Positions 40,325 to 49,953 of a DNA stretch of 64,000 nucleotides are shown here, piece after piece. Within the stretch, counting starts at the first letter, position 1; each line of letters starts with the position of its first letter. The position numbers and the translations under genes are program-made. Where the stretch lies: the NCBI RefSeq assembly GCF_003576595.1, contig NZ_NQOU01000006.1:1-64000 (forward strand). The letters run 5' to 3'. The notes beneath the pieces are model-generated. The model worked only from the letters and a program-made list of their open reading frames with translations, had not been told where the DNA came from and did not search any database. The stretch is from Neopusillimonas maritima. Its GTDB lineage: Bacteria; Pseudomonadota; Gammaproteobacteria; Burkholderiales; Burkholderiaceae_B.

Positions 40325-40368
40325 GCTTCAGCCGGCTAATGGTATTAGATTGTTTGCTTCAGAGGAGC
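40325..40368. other. Convergent spacer between pilV and puuD
   Basis: Only 44 bases separate the two stops. I see a short AGCCGGCT palindrome but no T-rich terminator, so read-through between pilus and purine genes is possible. Confidence 0.4.
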
Positions 40369-41646
40369 TCACGGGGTCCAGTTGGCAATGAATTCGCGCT
40401 CCTCATCGGTCATTTTCGTCATATTGGCCAATGGCATGTAGCCGCTAACAGTGACCTGTTTGATGAGTGCGGGGTTGGCCATTACCTGCTGTTCTGTTTC
40501 CAGGGCGATACCGGCAGGTGCCGACGCGAACCCTGCTTGTGTGGGCTGCGCTGCGTGGCATTGCACGCAGCGGGCTTCCACGATTTCCATTACCCGAGCC
40601 ATTTCGCTGTTTGCAATGGATTCATTATTACCACCGGTGTTATTGGCCGTACCCTGGGCGACTGGGTTTGCAACTTGCGAGTTCGTGGTGGGTTGATTCC
40701 CGGGCGCAGACTGCTTGCTTGCCGGTGCGGCAAGGAATGCAATCACAATAAGCAATGCTATGCCGACTATTGGATACGCGATTTTGTTTTGACCCAGATG
40801 CCGCAATACAAAATACTGGCGAATCGTCGCACCTGAAAAAATGAACAGGCTCATGATGATCCAGGCGTATGGACTGGTATAGGTGAAGGAGTAGTGGTTG
40901 CTTAGCATCAGGAACACAACAGGCAGCGTGAAATAGGTGTTGTGAACCGAACGCTGTTTGCCCCTCTTGCCGTCAAGGGGGTTCGGCGTTTCGCCTTTTT
41001 TCATGGCGTTAACCATGCGACGTTGACCGGGAATGATCCAGAAGAACACGTTAGCCGACATGGCGGTGGCCATGACCGCACCTGTCATGAGAAAAGCCGC
41101 GCGCCCCTGGAAAATATGTACGCTGAGGTAAGCAACAATCACCATCATGACGGCGACGCCGATACTTAATATGCCGTCGCGCTCCATGTTGGGGCTGATG
41201 CGCCGGCAGAGCTGATCGTAAACGACCCATCCGGCGATGAGGAAAAGGATGGCGATAACGTTAACTTGCCACCCTGATAGTTCGCGCACCCATTCCCATG
41301 GGCTGGATGGATTGGCCAAATAGAAAGCCGGGTTCGACATATACATAATGACGAAAAGGGCAAAACCCGACAGCCAGGTGGTGTAAGCCTTCCAAAATGA
41401 CCAATGCAGATCTTTCGGCAACTCGGCTGGTGCGGTCATGTACTTCTGGTTGTGATAAAAACCGCCGCCATGTACAGCCCACATTTCACCCAGAACACCG
41501 CGCTTTTTTACCGCGTCGTCGGTGGGCGTTTTCAGGCTATTGTCGAGCATGACGAAGTAAATTGACTCACCAATCCAGGCTATGGCGGCAATAACATGCA
41601 ACCAGCGCAACAGCAAGTTTCCGAATTCGACCAGGTAGGCTTCCAT
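40369..41646 (-). CDS. puuD: Urate hydroxylase PuuD, membrane-bound with cytochrome c domain
   Basis: The 425-residue protein oxidises urate to 5-hydroxyisourate. It has about eight membrane helices in the first 305 residues, with His residues in conserved positions (LHVIAAIAWIGESIYF, HNTYFTLPVVFLMLSNHYSF). A periplasmic linker follows, then a C-terminal c-type haem site C360-V-Q-C363-H364, which passes electrons to the respiratory chain rather than to O2 as peroxide-forming uricases do. It lies 39 bases after uraH on the same strand. Confidence 0.93.
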   Translation of the reverse strand: MEAYLVEFGNLLLRWLHVIAAIAWIGESIYFVMLDNSLKTPTDDAVKKRGVLGEMWAVHGGGFYHNQKYMTAPAELPKDLHWSFWKAYTTWLSGFALFVIMYMSNPAFYLANPSSPWEWVRELSGWQVNVIAILFLIAGWVVYDQLCRRISPNMERDGILSIGVAVMMVIVAYLSVHIFQGRAAFLMTGAVMATAMSANVFFWIIPGQRRMVNAMKKGETPNPLDGKRGKQRSVHNTYFTLPVVFLMLSNHYSFTYTSPYAWIIMSLFIFSGATIRQYFVLRHLGQNKIAYPIVGIALLIVIAFLAAPASKQSAPGNQPTTNSQVANPVAQGTANNTGGNNESIANSEMARVMEIVEARCVQCHAAQPTQAGFASAPAGIALETEQQVMANPALIKQVTVSGYMPLANMTKMTDEEREFIANWTP

Positions 41647-41685
41647 GATTTTATTTTCCGAGATTGGGGACGGGCGAGGCGTGCA

Positions 41686-42036
41686 TTAGCTGCCGCGATA
41701 AGTGGAGTATGTCCAGGGGGTGACCACCAGGGGGACGTGATAGTTTTCTTTGGGGTTTGCGATGCCGAACCGGATAACGACTTGATCGACAAACCGAGGA
41801 TTGGGCATCACCACGCCTCTGGCGGCAAAGTAGTCGCCCGCGTGAAAAACGATTTCGTACACCCCTGCCTGAATTTCATCCGGGCCGAGTAACGGGGTGT
41901 CGCAACGACCGTCGGCGTTGGTCGTGTCTGTTTTCAGGAGTTTCCGGGTTTCGCCGGCAGCGTACAGCTCAATTTTGACGCCCTCAGCCGGGCCTCCATG
42001 CATGGTATCGAGTACGTGGGTGGATAGTTTTCCCAT
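41686..42036 (-). CDS. uraH: 5-hydroxyisourate hydrolase
   Basis: The 116-residue transthyretin-like enzyme hydrolyses 5-hydroxyisourate to OHCU. It begins MGKLSTHVLDTMHG and ends with the diagnostic YRGS. GGAGG lies six bases before the ATG. It is the first gene of the leftward uraH-puuD pair. Confidence 0.96.
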   Translation of the reverse strand: MGKLSTHVLDTMHGGPAEGVKIELYAAGETRKLLKTDTTNADGRCDTPLLGPDEIQAGVYEIVFHAGDYFAARGVVMPNPRFVDQVVIRFGIANPKENYHVPLVVTPWTYSTYRGS

Positions 42037-42045
42037 GAATCCTCC

Positions 42046-42061
42046 AAATTGTTAACAATTT
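42046..42061. promoter_or_regulatory. Perfect 16-base palindrome, candidate GntR operator
   Basis: AAATTGTTAACAATTT is a perfect inverted repeat between uraH and the GntR gene. It sits just downstream of the predicted uraH transcription start and just upstream of the -35 of the GntR gene, so one bound dimer could block the leftward transcript and influence the rightward one. Binding is inferred from position and symmetry. Confidence 0.65.
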
Positions 42062-42064
42062 ATG

Positions 42065-42099
42065 TTGACGATTTTGTTTTAAGAGCCAATAATTGTCAA
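42065..42099. promoter_or_regulatory. Overlapping divergent promoters of uraH-puuD and the GntR gene
   Basis: Leftward: TTGACA (42099-42094), 17-base spacer, CAAAAT (42076-42071). Rightward: TTGACG (42065-42070), 17-base spacer, AATAAT (42088-42093). The two overlap almost fully, so polymerases at one must exclude the other. Confidence 0.65.
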
Positions 42100-42141
42100 G
42101 ACGTGATTTTGTGAAATGCAACGACCGGGGCGAATAAGGGC

Positions 42142-42906
42142 ATGCTTTATTTAGACCAACACGATGATCTGCAAGGGGAAAGTACCGCCCCGCCTGCGTC
42201 TTCGCTGCTTGAAAGGCGCGGCCAAAAAATAGGGCGGGTCTCTGAGGTGGACCGCGTTTACGCAGAAATTTTCGATGCCGTCATGGATCGGCGCTTGCTT
42301 CCTGGCGCAAAACTGACCGAATCGGCGTTGTGCGATATTTTCAGTTGCTCGCGTGCAACCGTGCGCGCGGCGCTGGCACAGTTGGGGCACGACAAAATTG
42401 TCGTGTTGTTGCCGAACAGAGGCGCGTATGTATGGCAACCAGATCCAGCGGAGACACGAGAGGTTTTCGAGGCACGCAGAACGCTGGAGTGTGTTTTGAT
42501 CGACAAGTTGCTGCAAATGTCTGATTTGTCCGCGCGTCTGGAACCTTTGCGGGAAATGGTGCGCCAGGAAAAGGAGGCGTTTGAAACAGGTGATCGAATT
42601 AGCTGGTTGCGGTTGTCGAACGCGTTTCACGTAAAGATGGCACGTCTGGTGGGCAATCATGTTCTTACCGAGTTCATGCACGCGCTGTGTTGCCGGACCA
42701 CACTGATTATTGCGTTTCACGACACCCCCAGTTCAAGCACGTGCTCGTATATGGAGCACGACCAGATTCTAGATTTATTACTGGCCGGCAACCGCGAAGG
42801 GGCAATAGCGGCCATGTGTCACCACCTGGAAGATTGCGAGCATAGGGTTGAGGAAACCCAAACTCGTAAACCCGATCCCTGGTCGGTATTTACCGTAAAA
42901 CGTTAA
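42142..42906 (+). CDS. GntR-family (FadR/FCD) regulator of purine catabolism
   Basis: This 254-residue regulator has an N-terminal winged helix (residues about 33-100: VYAEIFDAVMDRRLLPGAKLTESALCDIFSCSRATVRAAL) and a C-terminal FCD ligand domain (about 110-240). It sits in front of the purine genes, so a purine or allantoin metabolite is the likely ligand (inference). puuE follows 9 bases downstream. It is comparable in place to HpxS-type regulators. Confidence 0.9.
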   Translation: MLYLDQHDDLQGESTAPPASSLLERRGQKIGRVSEVDRVYAEIFDAVMDRRLLPGAKLTESALCDIFSCSRATVRAALAQLGHDKIVVLLPNRGAYVWQPDPAETREVFEARRTLECVLIDKLLQMSDLSARLEPLREMVRQEKEAFETGDRISWLRLSNAFHVKMARLVGNHVLTEFMHALCCRTTLIIAFHDTPSSSTCSYMEHDQILDLLLAGNREGAIAAMCHHLEDCEHRVEETQTRKPDPWSVFTVKR

Positions 42907-42915
42907 GGAGCTTGC

Positions 42916-43842
42916 ATGCCCGTTGAGTATCCCCGTGACCTGGTCGGTTATGGTCGCAATGTGCCACATGCGCAATGGCCTGGCAAGGCCAAAATTGCGG
43001 TTCAGTTTGTGCTGAATTACGAAGAAGGCGGTGAGAACTGTGTGTTGCACGGCGATCCGGCTTCGGAGCAGTTTCTGTCGGAAATTGTTGGGGCGGCGGC
43101 GTATCCCGATCGCCATATGTCAATGGAGTCCATATACGAATATGGTTCGCGTGCCGGCGTATGGCGTATTTTGCGTGAATTCGAAAAACGTAAAGTGCCT
43201 TTAACGGTTTTCGGCGTCGGCATGGCCCTTGAGCGTCACCCTGAGGTAGCGCAGGCGTTTGTTGAGCTGGGCCACGAAATTGCCTGCCATGGCTATCGCT
43301 GGATTCATTATCAGTCTATGCCTGAGTCAATCGAGCGCGAGCATATGCAGCGCTGTGTAGAGGTCATTACCGCCTTATTGGGCGAACACCCGTTGGGCTG
43401 GTATACCGGGCGCGACAGCCCCAATACCCGTCGGCTGGTAGTGGAAGAGGGGCAATTTCTTTACGACTCTGATTACTACGGGGATGACCTGCCGTTCTGG
43501 ACACAAGTTGAACGGCAAGACGGGACGCTTAAACCCCATTTGGTGGTGCCTTACACGCTTGATACCAACGACATGCGCTTTGCAACCCCCCAGGGCTTCA
43601 ACACCGGTGAACATTTCTTCAGTTACTTGAAAGATGCTTTCGACGTGTTGTATGCAGAAGGGGAGGAAACGCCCAAGATGTTGTCGATAGGCTTGCATTG
43701 CCGCTTAATCGGGCGTCCAGGGCGTTTTGTGGCTTTACAACGTTTTCTCGACTACATCCAGCGTCATGATCGTGTGTGGGTATGTCGCCGCGCTGATATT
43801 GCGCGTCACTGGGTCGAGCATCATCCATTTCAAGAGGTTTGA
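42916..43842 (+). CDS. puuE: Allantoinase PuuE (polysaccharide deacetylase-like)
   Basis: The 308-residue protein belongs to the polysaccharide deacetylase-like allantoinases, opening the hydantoin ring of allantoin to allantoate. Features are YPRDLVGYGRNVPHAQWPGKAKIAVQFVLNYEEGGE at the start, the EIACHGYRWIHY metal-site block, and the GLHCRLIGRPGRF tail. It is unrelated to the dihydroorotase-like AllB. AAGGAG precedes the ATG, and the stop abuts uraD. Confidence 0.94.
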   Translation: MPVEYPRDLVGYGRNVPHAQWPGKAKIAVQFVLNYEEGGENCVLHGDPASEQFLSEIVGAAAYPDRHMSMESIYEYGSRAGVWRILREFEKRKVPLTVFGVGMALERHPEVAQAFVELGHEIACHGYRWIHYQSMPESIEREHMQRCVEVITALLGEHPLGWYTGRDSPNTRRLVVEEGQFLYDSDYYGDDLPFWTQVERQDGTLKPHLVVPYTLDTNDMRFATPQGFNTGEHFFSYLKDAFDVLYAEGEETPKMLSIGLHCRLIGRPGRFVALQRFLDYIQRHDRVWVCRRADIARHWVEHHPFQEV

Positions 43843-44364
43843 ATGACCAAAAAAGTTTCACTTTCCGAATTGAATCAGTTATCCGAAGCGGATTTCGTAA
43901 AGCTTTTGGGGGGTATTTTCGAGCATTCACCCTGGGTGGCCGAAGGAGCCGCGAGCGCTCGGCCCTATAACAGCGTAGCGGAATTACATGCCGCGATGGT
44001 GAAGCAAATTGAAGGGGCCGGAGAACAAGCTCAACTCAAATTGATTCGTGCTCACCCAGAGCTGGCCGGCAAGGCCGCTGTGCGGGGCGAACTCACCGAT
44101 GAGTCCACGTCGGAACAGGCCGGGGCCGGCCTGGATCAGTGTTCGCCACAGGAATATGCCCGCCTTACCGAGTTAAATGAGGCCTATAACAAAAAGTTTG
44201 GTTTTCCTTTCATTCTGGCAGTGAAAGGTTACGACCGTGCCGGCATTATTCAGCAATTCGAACGACGTTTGCAGCTTTCGGTTGAAGATGAAAAGCGTGA
44301 AAGCTTGCAGCAAATCTACAAAATTGGTGGTTTCCGCTTGAACGATCTGGTAACCACTGCTTAA
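43843..44364 (+). CDS. uraD: OHCU decarboxylase
   Basis: The 173-residue enzyme decarboxylates 2-oxo-4-hydroxy-4-carboxy-5-ureidoimidazoline to S-allantoin. The signatures [21 protein letters not shown] and [21 protein letters not shown] are present. The ATG follows the puuE stop directly (TGAATG). Together with uraH it gives stereospecific allantoin. Confidence 0.95.
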   Translation: MTKKVSLSELNQLSEADFVKLLGGIFEHSPWVAEGAASARPYNSVAELHAAMVKQIEGAGEQAQLKLIRAHPELAGKAAVRGELTDESTSEQAGAGLDQCSPQEYARLTELNEAYNKKFGFPFILAVKGYDRAGIIQQFERRLQLSVEDEKRESLQQIYKIGGFRLNDLVTTA

Positions 44365-44483
44365 GCCCAGCAGGCTTATTGAATGAGATATTGCCGTCCG
44401 GCGGGCAAAAAATGCCGGAGAACAGTTGTTTTAATCAATCCGTTAATCGGTTTTCTAATTTTTGTTTTGTCAGGAGTGTAGTC

Positions 44484-45533
44484 ATGGCAGCGCCTCATAT
44501 GCCCGTTGGTACGGTCATTAACGCCCCAAGCGTTGAGTTTCCGGAGTTTGTGAATCGTTATGCGAATCTGGCGCTCGATGACTTCGGTGCCGAAGTGATT
44601 GAATGTTCCGATCAGTGGTTTGGTGACGCCAATCGTATGCTGCAGTCGGCCGAACCCGTTTTTATTGTGGGCAAATTCGACGACCACGGCAAATGGATGG
44701 ACGGCTGGGAGACGCGTCGTCGTCGCGATGGTGGGCATGACTATGCCGTCATCAAACTGGGCGTTTCGGGTGTGATCAAAGGCATCGATATTGATACCAG
44801 CCATTTCACCGGTAATTATCCACCGGCGGCTTCGGTTTTGGCCTGCTATTGTGAGGATACCCCCGACGAGTCTACAGTCTGGACGGAAATCGTGCCTTCC
44901 ACCACCTTGTCGCCTAGTACTCATCACTTTATCGAGTTCGATGACGATCGTCGCTGGACTCACTGTCGTTTGAATATTTATCCCGATGGCGGGGTGGCCC
45001 GCTTCCGTGTGTATGGGCAGCCTGCCACCGACTGGACATCGAAAGACTCCGATGCATTGTACGAAGTATCGGCATTGGCCAACGGTGGCCGAATTGTTGG
45101 CTTTAACGATGCACACTTTGGCGTGCCGTTTCGCTTGGTGATGCCCGGTCGTGGCGTGAATATGGGCGACGGTTGGGAAACGCGCCGCCGTCGCGAACCC
45201 GGTTATGACTGGGTGGTGGTCGAGCTGGGCCATCCGGTTATTGTTGAAAAAATCGAAGTAGATACCGCACACTTCAAAGGGAATTATCCTGATCGTGTTT
45301 CCATTCAGGCTGCCAATGTAACGTACGGTACTGATCAATCGACCATCACACAGGCCATGTTCTGGCCTGTGTTGCTGCGCGAACAAAAAATGGGGCCCGA
45401 CAAGCAGCATTTTTTCGAGCGTGATCAGTTGGAAGAACTTGGCGCAGTCACGCATGTCAAATTGAATATGCACCCCGACGGCGGGGTTAGCCGCTTGCGC
45501 ATTTGGGGTCGCCTGGCCAAGAAAGGGAGTTAA
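44484..45533 (+). CDS. alc: Allantoicase
   Basis: The 349-residue protein contains two repeats of the allantoicase jelly-roll domain, seen in the duplicated [21 protein letters not shown] (near residues 70-90) and [21 protein letters not shown], and the paired [15 protein letters not shown] and [15 protein letters not shown] motifs. It converts allantoate to ureidoglycolate and urea. CAGGAG lies seven bases before the ATG at 44484. allA follows immediately. Confidence 0.96.
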   Translation: MAAPHMPVGTVINAPSVEFPEFVNRYANLALDDFGAEVIECSDQWFGDANRMLQSAEPVFIVGKFDDHGKWMDGWETRRRRDGGHDYAVIKLGVSGVIKGIDIDTSHFTGNYPPAASVLACYCEDTPDESTVWTEIVPSTTLSPSTHHFIEFDDDRRWTHCRLNIYPDGGVARFRVYGQPATDWTSKDSDALYEVSALANGGRIVGFNDAHFGVPFRLVMPGRGVNMGDGWETRRRREPGYDWVVVELGHPVIVEKIEVDTAHFKGNYPDRVSIQAANVTYGTDQSTITQAMFWPVLLREQKMGPDKQHFFERDQLEELGAVTHVKLNMHPDGGVSRLRIWGRLAKKGS

Positions 45534-45534
45534 T

Positions 45535-46059
45535 GTGCCACAGGTATTAAAGTTAAAACCATTAACCAAAGAGGCGTTCGCGCCTTTTGGCGATGTCATT
45601 TCAACGCGCGAGGGTGACGCTTTCCCCATTAACAGCGGTACCACTCAGCGTTATCATCACCTTGGGAAGATTCAGGTTGAAGGAAACGACGGCGAACCCG
45701 GAATCAGCATGACGGTGGGGCAGGCATTTGCCTTTCCCATAAAAATTGCCATGCTCGAGCGTCATCCGTTGGGCAGTCAGGCCTGGATTCCCACCACCGG
45801 CAATGCTTTTATTGCAGTGGTGGCCCCTGGTGGTGCGAATGACCGCCCGGATGAAACCGCTTTACAGGCTTTCTATGTAAACGGTGATCAAGGGGTGAAT
45901 TATCACGCCGGTGTGTGGCATCACCCCTTATTGAATTTGGGGCCGGGCGGCAATTTCATTGTGGTTGATCGAATTGGTTCTGCACCCAATTGCGATGAAT
46001 GTAATTTAAATCAGGTTTTTTTATTAGACGGTACGTTTGCAGAGCCGGCATCCGTCTGA
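45535..46059 (+). CDS. allA: Ureidoglycolate lyase
   Basis: This 174-residue cupin-like enzyme releases glyoxylate and urea from ureidoglycolate. The blocks LTKEAFAPFGDVI, AFAFPIKIAMLERHPLGSQ and NYHAGVWHHPLLNL are family-typical. It uses GTG at 45535, one base after the alc stop, with GGGAG before it. It ends the allantoin branch; two ureas are left from the route, and no urease genes are in this window. Confidence 0.95.
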   Translation: MPQVLKLKPLTKEAFAPFGDVISTREGDAFPINSGTTQRYHHLGKIQVEGNDGEPGISMTVGQAFAFPIKIAMLERHPLGSQAWIPTTGNAFIAVVAPGGANDRPDETALQAFYVNGDQGVNYHAGVWHHPLLNLGPGGNFIVVDRIGSAPNCDECNLNQVFLLDGTFAEPASV

Positions 46060-46147
46060 TCCAATAATAAGAATGAAGCCGCCGTGCGGGCTTCATGTTT
46101 GCACGGCGGGGTCGGTTTAAAAACCGATCCTCACCGGAGATGAAAGA
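46060..46147 (+). promoter_or_regulatory. Intercistronic region with competing hairpins before xdhA
   Basis: Hairpin A pairs ATGAAGCC (46073-46080) with GGCTTCAT (46089-46096). Hairpin B pairs GCCGTGC (46081-46087) with GCACGGC (46101-46107) and cannot form with A. A third, TCGGTTT with AACCGA, lies near 46111-46128, just before the xdhA ribosome site. No T run follows, so this is not an ordinary terminator. Confidence 0.55.
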
Positions 46148-47605
46148 ATGACGCAAAGACACACAGTAAGTTTTTATTTGAATGGGCAGTTGCATACCGT
46201 GGTGCCTGAATCCCCCACCCAAACCGTGTTGCAGTATTTACGCAACCAGGCGGGGCTGGTGGGCACGAAAGAGGGCTGTGCCGAGGGAGATTGCGGGGCA
46301 TGTACCGTAACCGAAGCCTCGCTTGAAGACGGTCAGGTTGCATTTCGTGCCATTAACGCTTGCATTCGCTTCTTGCCCACCCTGGACGGCAAAGCAGTGT
46401 GGACAGTAGAAGGTCTGGCGGCGCAGGGTGAGCCATTGCATCCGGTGCAGCAAGCCATGCTGGATTACCATGGCTCACAATGTGGCTTCTGCACGCCCGG
46501 TTTTATCATGTCGATGTACACCATGTACCGCAAAGGCCAGGTGCGGCCAAGCCGCGAAGAAGTGCTGGATAACTTGTCGGGCAATTTATGTCGTTGTACC
46601 GGGTATCGGCCCATTATCGATGCCACCATGAATATGGGTCAGTACCCCGAAGCAGAACAGGCGCTTGAAACGCTTAAGCAACAGCTACAGGAACTGCACG
46701 ATCAAACCCAAGCACCATTATTCATTGAAACGGCGGATCAAACCTATTGGGCGCCCACAACCAGCAGCCAACTGGCACAATTGTTTAACGAGCATCCCGA
46801 TGCAACCCTGCTGGCGGGCGGCACTGACCTGGGTTTGATGGTTACCAAGCAACTAAAGCATTTTTCCAAAGTCATTTATTTGGGTAATGTGGCCGATGCC
46901 GCCGCTATTAAAGAAGAAGATAACCATCTGGTTATTGGCGCTGCGGTGCTATTGAACGAAGGTTACGAAGCACTGGCCAAGCAGTACCCCGAAGCCACCG
47001 AGTTATGGAAACGGTTTGCTTCCATGCCCATTCGTAATTCGGGCACGTTGGTGGGTAATGTTGCCAATGGTTCGCCTATTGGTGATACTGCCCCGTTGTT
47101 AATTGCCCTGCAAACCCGGGTGGTCCTGCGCAAGGGCGATAGCCGTCGCGAACTGGCACTTGAGGATTTGTATCTGGATTACCGCAAGCAAGACCGCGAA
47201 CCGGGCGAGTACCTGGAAGCCATCAAGGTGCCGCTACGTAATCCGGCCATCAAGGTGGCAACTTACAAACTTTCCAAAAGAATTGACCAGGACATCTCGG
47301 CGGTGTGCAGTGCCTATGCCATTCAGTTCGATGGCGAAACAGTCGCCTCGGCACGCATTGCGCATGGGGGCATGGCGGCGACGTCGCGTCGTGCGTACGA
47401 AGCGGAAAAAGCCCTGGTTGGTCAACCTTGGAATGAGCAAACCGTTGCCGCGGCCATGGCCGCGCTGGAACAAGATTACCAGCCCTTAACCGACATGCGG
47501 GCCACCAGCGATTATCGCTTGCAAACCGCACGCAATCTTCTATACCGGTTCTATCTTGAAAGCTCGGGAGAAACCGCCACGCGCATAAGCACGGAGGTCG
47601 TATGA
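46148..47605 (+). CDS. xdhA: Xanthine dehydrogenase small subunit XdhA
   Basis: The 485-residue subunit carries two [2Fe-2S] clusters and FAD. Cluster I cysteines are C44, C49, C52 and C72; cluster II C112, C115, C148 and C150. The FAD domain follows (LLAGGTDLGLMVTKQ, IRNSGTLVGNVANGSPIGD) and then the CO-dehydrogenase flavoprotein C-terminal domain. It hands electrons from the molybdenum subunit to NAD+. GGAGA lies 7 bases before the ATG. Its stop overlaps xdhB by four bases. Confidence 0.96.
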   Translation: MTQRHTVSFYLNGQLHTVVPESPTQTVLQYLRNQAGLVGTKEGCAEGDCGACTVTEASLEDGQVAFRAINACIRFLPTLDGKAVWTVEGLAAQGEPLHPVQQAMLDYHGSQCGFCTPGFIMSMYTMYRKGQVRPSREEVLDNLSGNLCRCTGYRPIIDATMNMGQYPEAEQALETLKQQLQELHDQTQAPLFIETADQTYWAPTTSSQLAQLFNEHPDATLLAGGTDLGLMVTKQLKHFSKVIYLGNVADAAAIKEEDNHLVIGAAVLLNEGYEALAKQYPEATELWKRFASMPIRNSGTLVGNVANGSPIGDTAPLLIALQTRVVLRKGDSRRELALEDLYLDYRKQDREPGEYLEAIKVPLRNPAIKVATYKLSKRIDQDISAVCSAYAIQFDGETVASARIAHGGMAATSRRAYEAEKALVGQPWNEQTVAAAMAALEQDYQPLTDMRATSDYRLQTARNLLYRFYLESSGETATRISTEVV

Positions 47606-49953
47606 TGAAAAGTAAATATCGAACAGTCGGCACAGTCGCTCCTCATGAGAGTGCCCACTTGCACGTAAGCGGTCGTGCTCAGTACACCGACGATATCCCC
47701 GAGTGGCAGGGTACGCTATATGGCGCGTTCGGTTTGTCCGAACGTGCTCATGCCCGGATCACGAAACTCGATTTGTCGAAAGTACGCTCGGCGCCGGGCG
47801 TGGTAGCGGTCATTACAGTCGAAGACGTTCCCGGCGATAAATATATCGGCGCGGCCAAAGCGGATGAGCCGGTGCTGGCCGACGGCCTGGTCGAGTACTA
47901 CGGGCAACCCATGTTCGCCGTGGCGGCCACGTCCTACGACTTGGCACGCAGAGCGGTGAAGTTAGCCGAAGTTGAGTATGAAGATTTACACCCTGTGCTC
48001 GATGTACAGGAAGGGGCAGAGAAAGAGTCTTACGTTTTACCCCCGGTTCGAATCGCTCAGGGCGATATGGAAGGCAAACTGAATGCCGGTCCACATCGTC
48101 ATCAAGGTAGTTTTTATTGTGGTGGGCAAGAGCAGTTTTATCTGGAAGGGCAGGTGTCGTACGCGGTGCCCGGTGAAGACGGTGAGATGCAGTTGTTCGC
48201 ATCTACACAGCACCCCACTGAAATGCAGCTTATGATTTCCCATGTGTTGCACCAGCCCTCGCATACCATTAAAGTGCAGTGCCGCCGCATGGGCGGTGGT
48301 TTCGGTGGCAAGGAAACCCAATCGTGGCAGTTCGCCGTGAACGCAGCGATGCTGGCCCAAAAAACAGGCCGCCCGGTAAAAATTCGCGCCGACCGCGACG
48401 ACGACTTCATGATTACCGGTAAACGGCACGACTTTCGCGTTGAGTACGACGTTGCCTATACCGACGATGGCCAAATTACTGCTGTGAAATTCGTCCAGCA
48501 ACTACGTTGCGGTTATTCAGCCGATTTATCCGGTGCAGTGGCTGATCGTCAGGTTTTTCATTCCGACAACGCTTACTATCTGGATACGTTCGACATTTTG
48601 TCGTTGAGGGTAAAAACCAATTCGCAATCGAACACCGCGTTTCGTGGTTTTGGCGGCCCGCAGGGCATTATGGCTATCGAGTATGTTATTGAAGATATAG
48701 CTGCCAAGTTGGGTAGGGATCCGCTCGATGTGCGCAAGCTTAATTTTTACGGCCGCACCGATCGCAATATCACCCCATATCAAATGAAGGTGGAAGACAA
48801 TGTCATCCACGAATTGGTCGACCAGTTGGAAAAAACCTCGCAATACCGCGAGCGTCGTAAAGAGGTCGATACCTTCAACGCAAACAACCGGGTGCTGAAG
48901 AAAGGCTTGTCGCTGGTACCTGTGAAATTTGGTATTTCCTTCACGCTGACGCAGTTAAACCAGGCCGGTGCTCTGGTGCATGTGTACACCGACGGATCGG
49001 TGTTGGTGAACCATGGTGGTACCGAAATGGGTCAAGGCCTGAATACCAAGGTCGCGCAGGTCGTGGCCGAGGAACTGGGGGTTGACCTGAAGCATGTTCG
49101 TTCATCGGCAACTGATACATCGAAAGTGCCCAATACCTCGGCAACCGCCGCTTCAACGGGTACTGACCTGAACGGTAAAGCGGCGCAGGTGGCTGTGCGC
49201 AAAATCAAGGCTGCGCTGGCTGATTTCGCGGCTGATCATTATGGTTGTGATGCTGCTGAAGTGGCTTTCGTCGACAACCATGTGGAATGTGGCGACAAGG
49301 CTCGTGTGCCATTTGCCAAGTTCGTGCAAACGGCCCATGCCAATCGTATTCCGTTGTGGTCTTCGGGTTTTTATCGCACTCCGAAAATTCATTACGATAC
49401 GGAAACCTTAACCGGTCGCCCATTCTATTATTTTGTGTATGCGGCCGCCTGCGCCGAGGTCATTATCGACACTCTTACCGGTGAAAACCGGTTGGTACGT
49501 GCCGACATTTTGTACGACGCAGGGCGCCCCATTAACCCTGCTGTCGATCTGGGTCAGGTAGAAGGGGGCTTTATTCAAGGCATGGGCTGGTTGACAGCAG
49601 AGGAACTTTGGTGGAACGACAAGGGCCGCTTAATGACACATGCGCCGTCTACCTACAAAATTCCGTCGGTGTCCGATTGTCCGGCACAATTCAACGTGGC
49701 GTTCTTCGAAAACAACAATCGCGAAGACAGCATTTACCAATCCAAAGCCATGGGGGAGCCGCCACTGCCTCTGGCCTTATCGGTCTTCTTTGCTATTCGA
49801 GATGCGGTTCACGCTGCCGGTGATCGCAAGGCAGTGCCGCTTATGGATGCTCCGGCTACAGCTGAGTGCGTACTTAAAGCGCTGGAATCGGTGGGTGGAT
49901 GTCCGGCCTCGAAATTGGGGCAAGCCGTCGAGGTTGCCGCCGATCATGGCTAA
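47602..49953 (+). CDS. xdhB: Xanthine dehydrogenase molybdenum subunit XdhB
   Basis: The 783-residue subunit binds the molybdopterin cofactor and oxidises hypoxanthine and xanthine to urate. Visible are CRRMGGGFGGKETQ, NTAFRGFGGPQGI, GTEMGQGLNTKVAQV, and KAMGEPPLPLALSV with the catalytic Glu of the active site. Length is normal. It is translated from ATGATG overlapping xdhA and overlaps xdhC by 8 bases. Confidence 0.96.
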   Translation: MMKSKYRTVGTVAPHESAHLHVSGRAQYTDDIPEWQGTLYGAFGLSERAHARITKLDLSKVRSAPGVVAVITVEDVPGDKYIGAAKADEPVLADGLVEYYGQPMFAVAATSYDLARRAVKLAEVEYEDLHPVLDVQEGAEKESYVLPPVRIAQGDMEGKLNAGPHRHQGSFYCGGQEQFYLEGQVSYAVPGEDGEMQLFASTQHPTEMQLMISHVLHQPSHTIKVQCRRMGGGFGGKETQSWQFAVNAAMLAQKTGRPVKIRADRDDDFMITGKRHDFRVEYDVAYTDDGQITAVKFVQQLRCGYSADLSGAVADRQVFHSDNAYYLDTFDILSLRVKTNSQSNTAFRGFGGPQGIMAIEYVIEDIAAKLGRDPLDVRKLNFYGRTDRNITPYQMKVEDNVIHELVDQLEKTSQYRERRKEVDTFNANNRVLKKGLSLVPVKFGISFTLTQLNQAGALVHVYTDGSVLVNHGGTEMGQGLNTKVAQVVAEELGVDLKHVRSSATDTSKVPNTSATAASTGTDLNGKAAQVAVRKIKAALADFAADHYGCDAAEVAFVDNHVECGDKARVPFAKFVQTAHANRIPLWSSGFYRTPKIHYDTETLTGRPFYYFVYAAACAEVIIDTLTGENRLVRADILYDAGRPINPAVDLGQVEGGFIQGMGWLTAEELWWNDKGRLMTHAPSTYKIPSVSDCPAQFNVAFFENNNREDSIYQSKAMGEPPLPLALSVFFAIRDAVHAAGDRKAVPLMDAPATAECVLKALESVGGCPASKLGQAVEVAADHG

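Noticed and set aside
39251-40368. Shufflon repeats at the end of pilV
   Set aside because: No sfx-like sequence in inverted copies and no rci-type recombinase were found; only one C-terminal segment exists.
44376-45644. Open frame of 422 codons on the minus strand over alc
   Set aside because: alc is strongly supported by duplicated allantoicase motifs and operon context; the antisense frame has no recognisable domain.
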